From Dysgonamonadaceae bacterium (GTDB lineage: Bacteria; Bacteroidota; Bacteroidia; Bacteroidales; Azobacteroidaceae): a DNA stretch of 64,000 nt. Positions 24,716 through 32,605 of this stretch are shown here, in pieces. The notes beneath the pieces are model-generated. The model ran no database searches. It saw nothing but the letters and a program-made list of their open reading frames with translations, and had not been told where the DNA came from. Every line of letters starts with the position of its first letter. The first letter of the stretch is position 1. Made by a program: the position numbers and the translations under genes. The stretch spans positions 1 to 64,000 of the forward strand of contig JAIRVZ010000132.1 of assembly GCA_031253625.1 (NCBI GenBank), written 5' to 3'.

Positions 24716-26089
24716 TTAGAAAATTACCTTTGTCGTTCCGTTTTCTGTCCACACGATATATGCACCGGATTGTATTGTGGAGACGTTGTGCACAACATCT
24801 CTACCTAGGGAAATGCCTTGATGCACAAGTACACCTGTTGTGGTATACACTCGCCACATTTTGCCCACATCAACACCCGTAACTTGCAGTTGATTGCCGT
24901 TTGCCCATGCTTTCAGCGAGTTGTCGAATTGCAATTCGGGATTAGAGCTAGGAAGAGTGCCAAGAGCGAAGAGTTCGTCATAAGCAGGTTTTTTGTTGCC
25001 GTTTTTATCAAAAAGAACCGGAAATCTATTGCTGCGCCAAGACTGATTGTCTTGAATACCCCAAACAACGAAAGCAGTAACGCTATCTTTATACTTCAAG
25101 ACTTCCTTCATAATATCTCTGTATTTTCGTCCTTGAGCTTCATATTCACTAACAGTCGGCACTTGACCTGATGCTATATTTGGAATTGTAACGTCAATTT
25201 CGGTAACCTGAACCTCAAGCCCGGTAGCTGCGAATTTTTTTAATGCCGCTCCGAACGCACTGACAGTATGTGTCGTTTCCGGTAAATCTAAATGAGACTG
25301 CATTCCGATACCATCAATCGTACCGAGTCCCTTGAGTTTATTTGCTAAACTGACAATCGAATTACATTTGTCTGATCCATACTCATTGTAGTCATTATAG
25401 AAAAGTTTACAATTCTCCGGAGCGTACTGTCTTGCGTATGCGAATGCGTTTATAATATATTGGTTACTACCATAAATCTTCATCCATGGAGATTGACCAG
25501 CAGCTTGATCAATGCCACCGGGGCGCAGATTACCTCCCCAATTTTCAAACGCCTCATTGACAACATCATAAGCGTAAAGGTTCAGATTCGGGTAATTTTT
25601 TTTGATAAGGGCGAATATATTCTTTATATAACTTTCCATACGCTTGTTCATAGTTTCTGCATCAGCTAACACGTCGCTGGCAGTTAATTTGTCGTCCCAG
25701 GTATGGGGTTTGGATTGCATGTTCGCTCTGAAAAACCATGGAGGAGTTTGGCTGTGCCACACTAAAGTATGACCACGCACCGGAATATTATTATCTTGGC
25801 AGAATTTTAGAATCGCACTTGCGCTGCTCAAATTAACTTTAATATCAGTATCAGTAGAACCGGTTTGGGTCATAGTGGCGTTGGGTTTAAGTTCGTTTTC
25901 AGGGGTAATACTGTTAAACTCCCTAAGCACCAAATCTTTCATTTTTTGTTGAGTTACAGTGCTACTGTTCAGCACATTGCCGAATTTAAAATCCGGATAA
26001 ACATCCTTAAGTCCATACGTTTGTCCTTGGGCAAAAGTAGACGTAATCCCTATAATTGTGAAGATTAAAAAAGTTTTGAGTGTTCTCAT
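24716..26089 (-). CDS. GH10 endo-1,4-beta-xylanase with T9SS sorting domain
   Basis: A 457-aa secreted xylanase. A signal peptide (about 1-20) leads into a GH10 TIM barrel (about 25-365). Acid/base Glu179 sits in VVNEAFENW and nucleophile Glu297 in QVTEIDV; the substrate-binding motif GHTLVWHSQTP lies near 105. The last about 75 residues (LQFDNSLKAWANG... to GAYIVWTENGTTKVIF) have the look of a type A T9SS C-terminal sorting domain, so the enzyme is probably exported across the outer membrane and attached to the surface. ATG 26089 fits the signal peptide; a -7 box lies 31 bases upstream. Five bases separate its stop from the M28 gene. Confidence 0.93.
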   Translation of the reverse strand: MRTLKTFLIFTIIGITSTFAQGQTYGLKDVYPDFKFGNVLNSSTVTQQKMKDLVLREFNSITPENELKPNATMTQTGSTDTDIKVNLSSASAILKFCQDNNIPVRGHTLVWHSQTPPWFFRANMQSKPHTWDDKLTASDVLADAETMNKRMESYIKNIFALIKKNYPNLNLYAYDVVNEAFENWGGNLRPGGIDQAAGQSPWMKIYGSNQYIINAFAYARQYAPENCKLFYNDYNEYGSDKCNSIVSLANKLKGLGTIDGIGMQSHLDLPETTHTVSAFGAALKKFAATGLEVQVTEIDVTIPNIASGQVPTVSEYEAQGRKYRDIMKEVLKYKDSVTAFVVWGIQDNQSWRSNRFPVLFDKNGNKKPAYDELFALGTLPSSNPELQFDNSLKAWANGNQLQVTGVDVGKMWRVYTTTGVLVHQGISLGRDVVHNVSTIQSGAYIVWTENGTTKVIF

Positions 26090-26117
26090 GCTTTCAATTG
26101 TTTTTAATAAATATGAG

Positions 26118-26130
26118 TACAAAGGTACTT
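26118..26130 (-). promoter_or_regulatory. -7 box for the xylanase gene within a small dyad
   Basis: On the minus strand 26127-26120 reads TACCTTTG. The box lies within the small dyad agtac-aag-gtact (26118-26130), so a regulator could bind over the promoter. No clear -33 box was seen. Confidence 0.45.
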
Positions 26131-26191
26131 ATTATTTTTTCTAAAAAATGTTAAATATTTTCCAAAAAATTGCAAAATAAAAAATAACATC

Positions 26192-26224
26192 TACATTTGC
26201 TGCGTATTAGTATAATAGTACACT
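26192..26224 (+). promoter_or_regulatory. Promoter plus candidate GntR/YtrA operator
   Basis: The -7 box TACATTTG (26192-26199) is followed at once by an imperfect dyad, tgcgtatta (26201-26209) and tagtacact (26216-26224). This dyad covers the predicted transcription start. The TGTA/TACA-type half sites are in keeping with known YtrA-subfamily GntR operators, and a GntR gene lies in the same operon (27898-28260). Autoregulation is an inference. Confidence 0.5.
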
Positions 26225-26238
26225 AAAATAATGAAAAT

Positions 26239-27081
26239 ATGGTTGAAATTACAAATCTTTATTTCACTTACAGCAAGCGCAATAAGCTGTTTGAGAACTT
26301 AAATCTGACACTTTCGGAAGGTCATATTTATGGATTGCTGGGGAAAAACGGAACAGGGAAAACCACTTTGCTAAGTCTCGTTTCGGGTTTGCTTTTTCCG
26401 GCACAAGGAAAAATTGATGTATCGGGCAAAAATCCCGAAAAGCGACAAGTTGATTTCCTTCAGGAACTGTTTCTTGTTTCGGAAGAATTCTATGTTCCCA
26501 ATGTTAGCCCTAAAAAGTATGCGGCTCTTTATTCTTTTTTTTATCCTCGTTTTGATGAGGAGCAATATCATTTTTACTTGAAAGAATTTGATGTTGACCC
26601 CGATCACCCCATGCACAAAATGTCGATGGGACAAAGGAAAAAGGCTTATATCTCTTTTGCTTTAGCCTGCAACACACGGCTCTTGCTAATGGACGAACCC
26701 ACCAACGGGATGGATATTCCTTCCAAATCGCAATTCCGCAAATTAATCGCATCACTTGCTACTGAAAATCGTTGCATTGTGATTTCTACGCATCAGGTTC
26801 GCGATTTGGAAAATCTGATAGACACAATTGTTGTATTGGAAAATCATCAGATTATTTTTAATCAAAGTGTAGATGCTATTTCCGAAAAGCTGTCATTTGT
26901 TTCTTACAACGGCACAAATGCTACCGAACAATTCCTTTATGAAGAAATCGGAGCTTTGGGTGGCAAAGGAATTGCAGCAAATCAATCGAACAACCCTTCT
27001 CGCGTAGATATGGAATTACTATTCAATGGAATTATCTCGAAAAAAGATAAAATTTCCGGTTTATTCACTACTAACATCTGA
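26239..27081 (+). CDS. ABC transporter ATP-binding protein (YtrB/exporter type)
   Basis: A 280-aa cytoplasmic ATPase. Walker A GLLGKNGTGKTT (about 33-44), signature-type MSMGQRKKAY (about 129-138), Walker B LLLMDEPTNGMD (about 151-162) and the switch His in STHQ (about 182) are visible. The signature is degenerate (MSMGQ), as is common in this exporter group. It pairs with the membrane protein encoded next (27089-27895). The operon also encodes a GntR regulator, an arrangement known for cell-envelope stress or antibiotic-responsive exporters such as Ytr. Confidence 0.9.
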   Translation: MVEITNLYFTYSKRNKLFENLNLTLSEGHIYGLLGKNGTGKTTLLSLVSGLLFPAQGKIDVSGKNPEKRQVDFLQELFLVSEEFYVPNVSPKKYAALYSFFYPRFDEEQYHFYLKEFDVDPDHPMHKMSMGQRKKAYISFALACNTRLLLMDEPTNGMDIPSKSQFRKLIASLATENRCIVISTHQVRDLENLIDTIVVLENHQIIFNQSVDAISEKLSFVSYNGTNATEQFLYEEIGALGGKGIAANQSNNPSRVDMELLFNGIISKKDKISGLFTTNI

Positions 27082-27088
27082 TAAAATT

Positions 27089-27895
27089 ATGAATACAACT
27101 TTTAATTTCAGCCGTTTTCTTAAAGTATTGAGCAACGAATGGCAGTTAAATTTCAAAAAAATATTATTGTTTTGGAGCGGAATAATTATCATGACTGTTA
27201 TTTATTTTGCCATTGCCCGGTATATAGAAGAAATGACACCCAAGTATGAAACATTTTGTTCATTATTTTTCTTCACATGTGTATTGCAAGGTTTTTATCT
27301 TCAATTTTACTTTCGCGAATTTTCATCTAAAAACAAAACGCAAGCATTGCTTTTATTGCCGGCCTCCCGAAACGAAACTTTCTGGGCTAAATTTCTACTG
27401 GGAGTAGTTCTTTATGTCATTGTCTTTTCAGCATTCATATTTATTGCGATAAAATGGAACGGAATACAAAATGATTGGATAAAAGGACTAAAAAACATTT
27501 CCTTAAGTGAAGCGGAGTATAAAGACTATCAAACAATAGATCTAAATTCGACTACAAAATTCGCACTTTCTCTTGTTTGGCTGTTTTCAATTTCAATTTA
27601 TTTATTTGGAGTTACGTTATTTAAAAAGCAGCCGATACTCAAAACTTGGGGTCTTTGGTTTATTATCGCAATGGGGTTATTGCTGGTTACTCGTGTTGTG
27701 TTCCTGTTATTTACAGGCATTTGGACATCCCACGCAATGTTCGGAGGCGTAATTTCGGTTAAAAGTGGATTGCGTCTAAAATACGGATGTGATATATCTG
27801 AAATATACCCCGAATTCTTGTTTGGCTTTATCATATTTATTTGCTTGGCTTTGATACTCATTTCACGAGTAAAATATAACGAAAAAACAATTTAA
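27089..27895 (+). CDS. ABC exporter membrane protein
   Basis: A 268-aa integral membrane protein with about six hydrophobic helices (among them residues about 24-44, 55-75, 108-132, 160-180, 190-212, 240-262). It has no recognisable named domain beyond similarity to ABC-2-type permeases partnered with YtrB-like ATPases. ATG 27089 was chosen because an upstream start would overlap the ATPase stop and add a charged N-terminal stretch. Substrate unknown. Confidence 0.75.
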   Translation: MNTTFNFSRFLKVLSNEWQLNFKKILLFWSGIIIMTVIYFAIARYIEEMTPKYETFCSLFFFTCVLQGFYLQFYFREFSSKNKTQALLLLPASRNETFWAKFLLGVVLYVIVFSAFIFIAIKWNGIQNDWIKGLKNISLSEAEYKDYQTIDLNSTTKFALSLVWLFSISIYLFGVTLFKKQPILKTWGLWFIIAMGLLLVTRVVFLLFTGIWTSHAMFGGVISVKSGLRLKYGCDISEIYPEFLFGFIIFICLALILISRVKYNEKTI

Positions 27896-27897
27896 TT

Positions 27898-28260
27898 ATG
27901 CAGTTTACAGAATCTCAAGCCATTTATCTTCAAATAGTCAAAATAATTGAAGAGAAAATTCTCCGCAAGGAATGGACAGAAGAAGAACGCATACCGAGTG
28001 TCAGAGATTTGGCTGTAGCAATGGAAGTTAATCCCAACACAGTGGTCAGGACCTATGAAATACTTCAACAAAAAGAAGTTATCTACAATAAAAGAGGCAT
28101 CGGTTATTTTGTTTCGGAAAAAGCCTATTCGATTGTAAAAGACGAATGGAAGAAAAATTTCAAAGAGCAAAACTTACCCGAATTTTTCAAAAATATTTCT
28201 TTACTGGATTTTTCCATGGATGAAATCAGCCTTTTGTATAAACAATATAATAAACAATAA
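27898..28260 (+). CDS. GntR-family regulator, YtrA subfamily
   Basis: A 120-aa DNA-binding protein: an N-terminal winged-helix GntR domain (residues 5-75) with AIYLQIVKIIEEKIL, IPSVRDLAVAMEVNPNTVVR and the wing GIGYFVSE, then a short C-terminal helical dimerisation segment instead of a large effector domain. That compact layout defines the YtrA subfamily, whose members usually repress their own ABC-transporter operon. The start lies two bases after the permease stop. A candidate operator is at 26201-26224. Confidence 0.92.
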   Translation: MQFTESQAIYLQIVKIIEEKILRKEWTEEERIPSVRDLAVAMEVNPNTVVRTYEILQQKEVIYNKRGIGYFVSEKAYSIVKDEWKKNFKEQNLPEFFKNISLLDFSMDEISLLYKQYNKQ

Positions 28261-28262
28261 AT

Positions 28263-29204
28263 ATGAAACATATAAAAAAACTTTCTTCAAAATTACTTCT
28301 TGCGTTGGGAGTAATAATACTAAGCGCGATTGTTTGGCAAGTAATTGTTACCAAACAAATTATCAGCGACACCAAAAAGATAAAGCAGGTACAATCCATA
28401 GGGCAAATGCACGAATTATTCAAATCCGGGGAATTAAAAACATTTAGTGTAGTTTCTCATCAGCCTTTCTCAAAAATAAAGCTAAGCGGAATCAGTGCGG
28501 AAATATTAAAAGGCGACGAATATGCAGTATATGTGAGTGATTATTTTAAAAGACATATTGGAGTAACAGTAAAAGGAGACGAATTATTTATTGATTCTTT
28601 GAAAAAATTCCGTGGAGGCCCTTCGGTTTTTATTTTCACTCCGGAAGATCCCCAGTTAATTTCTTGTGCTTATTCAGGGTATGTTCCCCACGGAATATTT
28701 GGGTTCAAAGGAGACAATACGCTTTTATCTTACGAAGGCGATTTGGATATCAAGACCGACATGCCTTATATTAATGTAAACCAAAAAGGCGGCTATGTAT
28801 CTCTTTATACTTTCGGCTTGGATTCCTTGTTTAGAATTGACAATATTCAAATTAATGCTAACATAGAGAATGGTGTATTTAGTTTGAGAGATTATTTTTC
28901 GAAACTTGCAAATATAGATATACAATTACAGGAAAGTGCAATTGGTTTTCTGACAATTAATAACGAATCGACACTCGGGACATTAAAATTGACAGGCTCA
29001 TATTGGAAGAAAGATGATTATCATAATCACTTCTGTGACAACAAAAAAGATCCGCTGGGAATTAACTATTCCGGACAGGCTGATTCTCTTATTATTCGAC
29101 TGACAGGCAATCCCGAAAAACAAGAGGAATTATTTCTGAGAAACTTATCCGGCAAGTTTGAAGATATAAATGTTTCCGATAACATTAGAATTGTAAGAGA
29201 ATAA
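28263..29204 (+). CDS. Membrane-anchored beta-rich protein, DUF2807-like
   Basis: A 313-aa protein with an N-terminal membrane anchor (about 10-30) and a large exported beta-rich domain. The segment FSKIKLSGISAEILKGDEYAVYV resembles the start of the DUF2807 right-handed beta-helix domain found with GntR/ABC genes in Bacteroidota, but the match is partial. It starts two bases after the GntR stop and is the last gene of the operon. Function unknown; an envelope sensor or structural role is possible. Confidence 0.6.
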   Translation: MKHIKKLSSKLLLALGVIILSAIVWQVIVTKQIISDTKKIKQVQSIGQMHELFKSGELKTFSVVSHQPFSKIKLSGISAEILKGDEYAVYVSDYFKRHIGVTVKGDELFIDSLKKFRGGPSVFIFTPEDPQLISCAYSGYVPHGIFGFKGDNTLLSYEGDLDIKTDMPYINVNQKGGYVSLYTFGLDSLFRIDNIQINANIENGVFSLRDYFSKLANIDIQLQESAIGFLTINNESTLGTLKLTGSYWKKDDYHNHFCDNKKDPLGINYSGQADSLIIRLTGNPEKQEELFLRNLSGKFEDINVSDNIRIVRE

Positions 29205-29224
29205 TAAATAAATGCAATCAACAA

Positions 29225-29287
29225 ATGCTTATAATAACTATAATAATTATCATAGCCTGCCTGCTTAGCTCAATTGTGTGGGCATAA
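29225..29287 (+). CDS. Possible 20-aa hydrophobic peptide
   Basis: A tiny frame, ATG 29225 to TAA 29285-29287, encodes MLIITIIIIIACLLSSIVWA, which would be a single membrane-spanning peptide. It lies 20 bases after the preceding operon gene and just before a hairpin (29295-29324). No good ribosome binding site was seen, and AT-rich DNA can give such a frame by chance, so confidence is low. Confidence 0.25.
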   Translation: MLIITIIIIIACLLSSIVWA

Positions 29288-29294
29288 CTACGTT

Positions 29295-29324
29295 ACCACG
29301 GAGTCTTATAAAAAACTCCGTGGT
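29295..29324. terminator. Hairpin at the convergent junction
   Basis: Perfect 10-bp arms, accacggagt (29295-29304) and actccgtggt (29315-29324), enclose a loop of 10 bases. The hairpin lies between the convergent GntR operon and the DUF456 gene and could end transcription from either side. The repeated accacggag/ctccgtg wording also suggests a dispersed repeat. Confidence 0.5.
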
Positions 29325-29333
29325 ACTCCGTGT

Positions 29334-29816
29334 TTAAAAAATCAATTCTTTGATATAATAAAATGCGAAAGCTATACAAACTGTCAATTTCATTGCTGTT
29401 CCCAAAAGAAAACCGACAAAAGAACCTATTCCCGACCGTAAAGCGGCATTCGAATCGCGACCGGCAATAAGTTCGCACACAACTGCACCAACGAAAGGCC
29501 CCGCAATGATTCCTATCGGCGAGAAAAACAATCCGACTAATAATCCAAGCATTGCTCCGATAGTGCCGGCACGACTCCCGCCCCATTTTTTGGTTCCCCA
29601 CAACGGAAGAATATAATCGATGACCGTAACGACAACAGTAATACCGGCAGTTATCCACAGAAATTTACTTGAAAAATCGGCAAATCTTGTAGCTTGGAGC
29701 AATAACAAAGCAATATAACTCAACGGAGGTCCGGGTATAACCGGCAATATACATCCTGCCAATCCTCCAATAAGAAAGCAAAAACCTAAAATAACGAGCA
29801 AAACATCAAAAAACAT
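29334..29816 (-). CDS. DUF456-family membrane protein
   Basis: A 160-aa inner-membrane protein with about four hydrophobic segments. It shows the DUF456 motifs GCILPVIPGPPLSYIALLLL (about 21-40), a Gly-rich core GSRAGTIGAMLGLLVGLFF (about 80-98), and GPFVGAVVCELIAG (about 105-118). The molecular function of the family is unknown. It is a single gene facing away from tatA. Confidence 0.88.
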   Translation of the reverse strand: MFFDVLLVILGFCFLIGGLAGCILPVIPGPPLSYIALLLLQATRFADFSSKFLWITAGITVVVTVIDYILPLWGTKKWGGSRAGTIGAMLGLLVGLFFSPIGIIAGPFVGAVVCELIAGRDSNAALRSGIGSFVGFLLGTAMKLTVCIAFAFYYIKELIF

Positions 29817-29879
29817 AACTGTATCAATTTCAGTATTTCAAATAAAGTCCAAAAATAGAATTTTTTCGAAAACTTTTTG

Positions 29880-29887
29880 TACTTTTG
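29880..29887 (+). promoter_or_regulatory. -7 box for tatA-tatC
   Basis: TACTTTTG matches TAnnTTTG and lies 46 bases before the tatA ATG. No clear -33 box was seen. Confidence 0.5.
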
Positions 29888-29932
29888 CATCTTATAAAAT
29901 GAGTTTGAATTTCAATTTTTAATAAAAATACT

Positions 29933-30136
29933 ATGAGTAATTTATTGTTTTTGCAAAACTTGCGTGGCGGTGAGATTATTATTATTGCAATTGTTATCTT
30001 ATTGCTTTTTGGAGGCAAAAAAATTCCTGAACTGATGAAAGGCGTCGGCAAAGGGATTAGAAGCTTTAAAGATGGAATGAAAGGCATTGAAGATGAGATA
30101 AATAATGATGAGTCTTCGATCAAAAAAACTAATTAA
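29933..30136 (+). CDS. tatA: Twin-arginine translocase subunit TatA/E
   Basis: A 67-aa protein with one N-terminal membrane helix (about 12-28, [19 protein letters not shown]), the FGGKKIPEL hinge and an amphipathic helix with [14 protein letters not shown]. It would oligomerise with TatC to move folded proteins across the inner membrane. tatC follows after 16 bases. Confidence 0.93.
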   Translation: MSNLLFLQNLRGGEIIIIAIVILLLFGGKKIPELMKGVGKGIRSFKDGMKGIEDEINNDESSIKKTN

Positions 30137-30152
30137 ATAATTAGCTAAATCT

Positions 30153-30956
30153 GTGGAAAACCAAAATTTGTCATTTTGGGAGCACCTTGAAGATCTTCGA
30201 TGGACAATACTGAGGGCGGCTATTGCATTAGTTATTTTTACAATAGCCGGTCTTATTTTTATGCCATATTTTTTCGATAGTATAGTTTTAGCCCCTTGTT
30301 ATTCCGATTTTTTTCTGTATAGATGGTTATGTAAAATCAGTTCACACACATCTATCCTTCCTGATTTTTGCAATCAGGATTTTCAAGTACATATTATTAA
30401 CATAAGATTAGCTTCTCAGCTTTTAATACACTTGAGCGCTTCTTTTTGGTTAGCGCTTGTACTTACTTTCCCGTACTTAGTTTTTGAAATTTGGCGCTTT
30501 ATAAAACCTGCATTATATGAACATGAAAAAAAGAACGTAAGATGGGTATTTATGTTTGGCACTGTTATGTTTTTTATCGGATGTTTAGTGGGTTACTTTA
30601 CCGTTTTCCCTATAACACTCCGTTTTTTAGCAACTTATGAATTGAGTCCAACCATTGTTAATCAAATATCTTTGGATTCTTACATGGATACTTTCATCAT
30701 GCTTATATTTGTTATGGGATTAGTATTCGAACTTCCACTTTTGTCGTGGTTCCTTTCAAAATTAGGATTATTAAAGAGATCTTTCTTCAACAAATACAGA
30801 CGACATGCCATTGTCGCGAACCTTATAGTTGCAGCACTTATTACTCCTTCGGGAGACCCATTCACATTGATGGTTGTATTTCTTCCATTATATGTATTAT
30901 ATGAAATCAGCGCATTATTCGTAAAGCCTGACGATAAATTAGCTAAAGTAGGTTAA
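30153..30956 (+). CDS. tatC: Twin-arginine translocase subunit TatC
   Basis: A 267-aa protein with about six membrane helices and TatC signatures: FWEHLEDLRW at the N terminus, FEIWRFIKPALYEHEKK (about 111-127), the conserved Glu in VMGLVFELPL (about 188-197), and ITPSGDPFT (about 230). GTG 30153 is the start. The first periplasmic loop is enlarged by a Cys-containing insertion (about 48-85), which I believe is usual in Bacteroidota. It is the signal-peptide receptor of the Tat pathway. Confidence 0.94.
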   Translation: MENQNLSFWEHLEDLRWTILRAAIALVIFTIAGLIFMPYFFDSIVLAPCYSDFFLYRWLCKISSHTSILPDFCNQDFQVHIINIRLASQLLIHLSASFWLALVLTFPYLVFEIWRFIKPALYEHEKKNVRWVFMFGTVMFFIGCLVGYFTVFPITLRFLATYELSPTIVNQISLDSYMDTFIMLIFVMGLVFELPLLSWFLSKLGLLKRSFFNKYRRHAIVANLIVAALITPSGDPFTLMVVFLPLYVLYEISALFVKPDDKLAKVG

Positions 30957-31004
30957 ACGAGTATTTTTTGTAAATTTTACACTAAGTTTTTAAAACAAAT
31001 TGTG

Positions 31005-31012
31005 TAATTTTG
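31005..31012 (+). promoter_or_regulatory. -7 box for purH
   Basis: TAATTTTG matches TAnnTTTG, 32 bases before the purH ATG at 31045. No clear -33 box was seen. Confidence 0.5.
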
Positions 31013-31044
31013 CACTCGCAAAAATAACTATCAAATAATTGCTT

Positions 31045-32568
31045 ATGTCTGCATCTAAGAAGATTAAAAATGCCCTCATCTCGGTGTATCATAAAGATGG
31101 TTTAGATGAAATTCTAAATATCTTAAATCAAGAAGGTGTTTCTTTTTTCTCAACCGGAGGAACTCAAGAATTTATCGAAACTTTGGGTTTCCCTTGCAAC
31201 TCGGTTGAACAACTGACAGGTTATCCTTCCATTTTGGGAGGACGCGTAAAAACACTGCATCCGAAAGTATTCGGCGGAATTCTTTCTCGCAGGGATAATC
31301 CGAACGACAACCGGCAGATGGAAGAATATGAAATCCCTGAAATCGACTTGGTTATCGTAGATTTATATCCTTTTCAAGAAACAGTGGCAGCAGGAGCCGA
31401 CGAACAAGCAATTATCGAAAAAATAGACATAGGCGGAATTTCATTGATTCGTGCAGCAGCTAAAAACTTCAAAGATGTTGTGATTGTAGCCTCCAAAAAT
31501 CAATATGCTCCTTTATTCGAAATATTAAAAGAAAAAGGCCCGAATACAACCACAGAAGAACGCAAATGGTTTGCCAAAGAGGCGTTTGTCGTTTCTTCCG
31601 GTTACGACAGCGCTATTTTTAATTATTTTGACGGAGGAGAAGGTTCTTCATTCCGTTCTGCTTTCGACGATGCAAAAGTACTTCGCTACGGAGAAAATCC
31701 GCATCAAAGAGGCATGTTCTACGGCAAATTTGAAGGCGCTTTCGAGCAATTGCAAGGAAAAGAAATTTCATATAACAACTTGTTGGATATTGATGCAGCC
31801 GTCAATTTGATTGAGGAGTTTGACGAGATAACATTTGCAGTGCTGAAACACAACAATGCTTGTGGAATTGCATCTCGACCGACGGTTTGTCAAGCTTGGA
31901 TAGATGCTTTGGCAGGAGATCCTGTTTCTGCTTTCGGTGGAATATTAATCACCAACGGAATCATCGACAAAGCCTCAGCTGAAGAAATCAACAAAATATT
32001 CTTCGAAGTCATTATCGCTCCCGACTACGATACCGATGCTTTGGAAATCCTGATGCAGAAAAAGAACCGGATAATTTTAATTCAAAAACAGATAAAGCAA
32101 TCGCACCGTCAATTCCGTTCTCTTTTGAATGGAGTATTGGCTCAAGATAAAGATTTGAGTATACAAACAGAAGTCGATTTGAATACTGCAACTTTCAAAC
32201 AACCGACACAACCGGAAATCGAAGATATGTTATTTGCCAACAAAATCGTAAAAAATACTAAATCGAATGCGATTGTTTTGGCTAAAGACAAGCAACTTTG
32301 CGCCAGCGGAGTCGGTCAAACTTCCCGGGTAGATGCGTTGAAACAAGCCATTGAAAAAGCCAATTCATTTAATTTCGATTTGAATGGCGCAGTCATGGCA
32401 TCCGATGCGTTTTTCCCTTTCCCCGATTGCGTAGAAATTGCTCACAAGGCAGGAATTACCGCTGTAATTCAACCCGGAGGCTCAATAAATGACGAAAAAT
32501 CTGTAAGCTATTGCAACGAAAACGACATGTCAATGGTGATGACAGGAATCAGACATTTCAAGCATTAA
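31045..32568 (+). CDS. purH: Bifunctional AICAR transformylase / IMP cyclohydrolase
   Basis: A 507-aa cytoplasmic enzyme for the last two steps of purine synthesis: formylation of AICAR with 10-formyl-THF, then ring closure to IMP. N-terminal MGS-like cyclohydrolase domain (about 1-195): ALISVYHKDG, FFSTGGTQEFIE, GGRVKTLHPKVFGGIL. C-terminal transformylase (about 200-507): RYGENPHQRG, KHNNACG (catalytic Lys-His), DPVSAFGG and the C-terminal MTGIRHFKH. ATG 31045 is preferred to a TTG two codons upstream. It lies upstream of the mre cluster, with an AT-rich repeat between. Confidence 0.96.
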   Translation: MSASKKIKNALISVYHKDGLDEILNILNQEGVSFFSTGGTQEFIETLGFPCNSVEQLTGYPSILGGRVKTLHPKVFGGILSRRDNPNDNRQMEEYEIPEIDLVIVDLYPFQETVAAGADEQAIIEKIDIGGISLIRAAAKNFKDVVIVASKNQYAPLFEILKEKGPNTTTEERKWFAKEAFVVSSGYDSAIFNYFDGGEGSSFRSAFDDAKVLRYGENPHQRGMFYGKFEGAFEQLQGKEISYNNLLDIDAAVNLIEEFDEITFAVLKHNNACGIASRPTVCQAWIDALAGDPVSAFGGILITNGIIDKASAEEINKIFFEVIIAPDYDTDALEILMQKKNRIILIQKQIKQSHRQFRSLLNGVLAQDKDLSIQTEVDLNTATFKQPTQPEIEDMLFANKIVKNTKSNAIVLAKDKQLCASGVGQTSRVDALKQAIEKANSFNFDLNGAVMASDAFFPFPDCVEIAHKAGITAVIQPGGSINDEKSVSYCNENDMSMVMTGIRHFKH

Positions 32569-32605
32569 TTCATAATTCATAACTCATAATTCATAATTCA
32601 AATAA
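32567..32605. repeat. Short AT-rich tandem repeat before mreB
   Basis: The motif aattcata recurs about four times in 39 bases (taattcataattcataactc and onward). It fills the gap between purH and mreB and contains no -7 box. Similar aattcata and attgacaatt text appears at 40255-40275 and 40546-40590, so this is probably a simple-sequence class shared by intergenic regions. Confidence 0.55.

Noticed and set aside
29293-29658. Open frame of 121 codons on the minus strand
   Set aside because: It lies in another frame of the DUF456 gene, has a Cys/Arg/Tyr-rich low-complexity look and no homology that I recognise.
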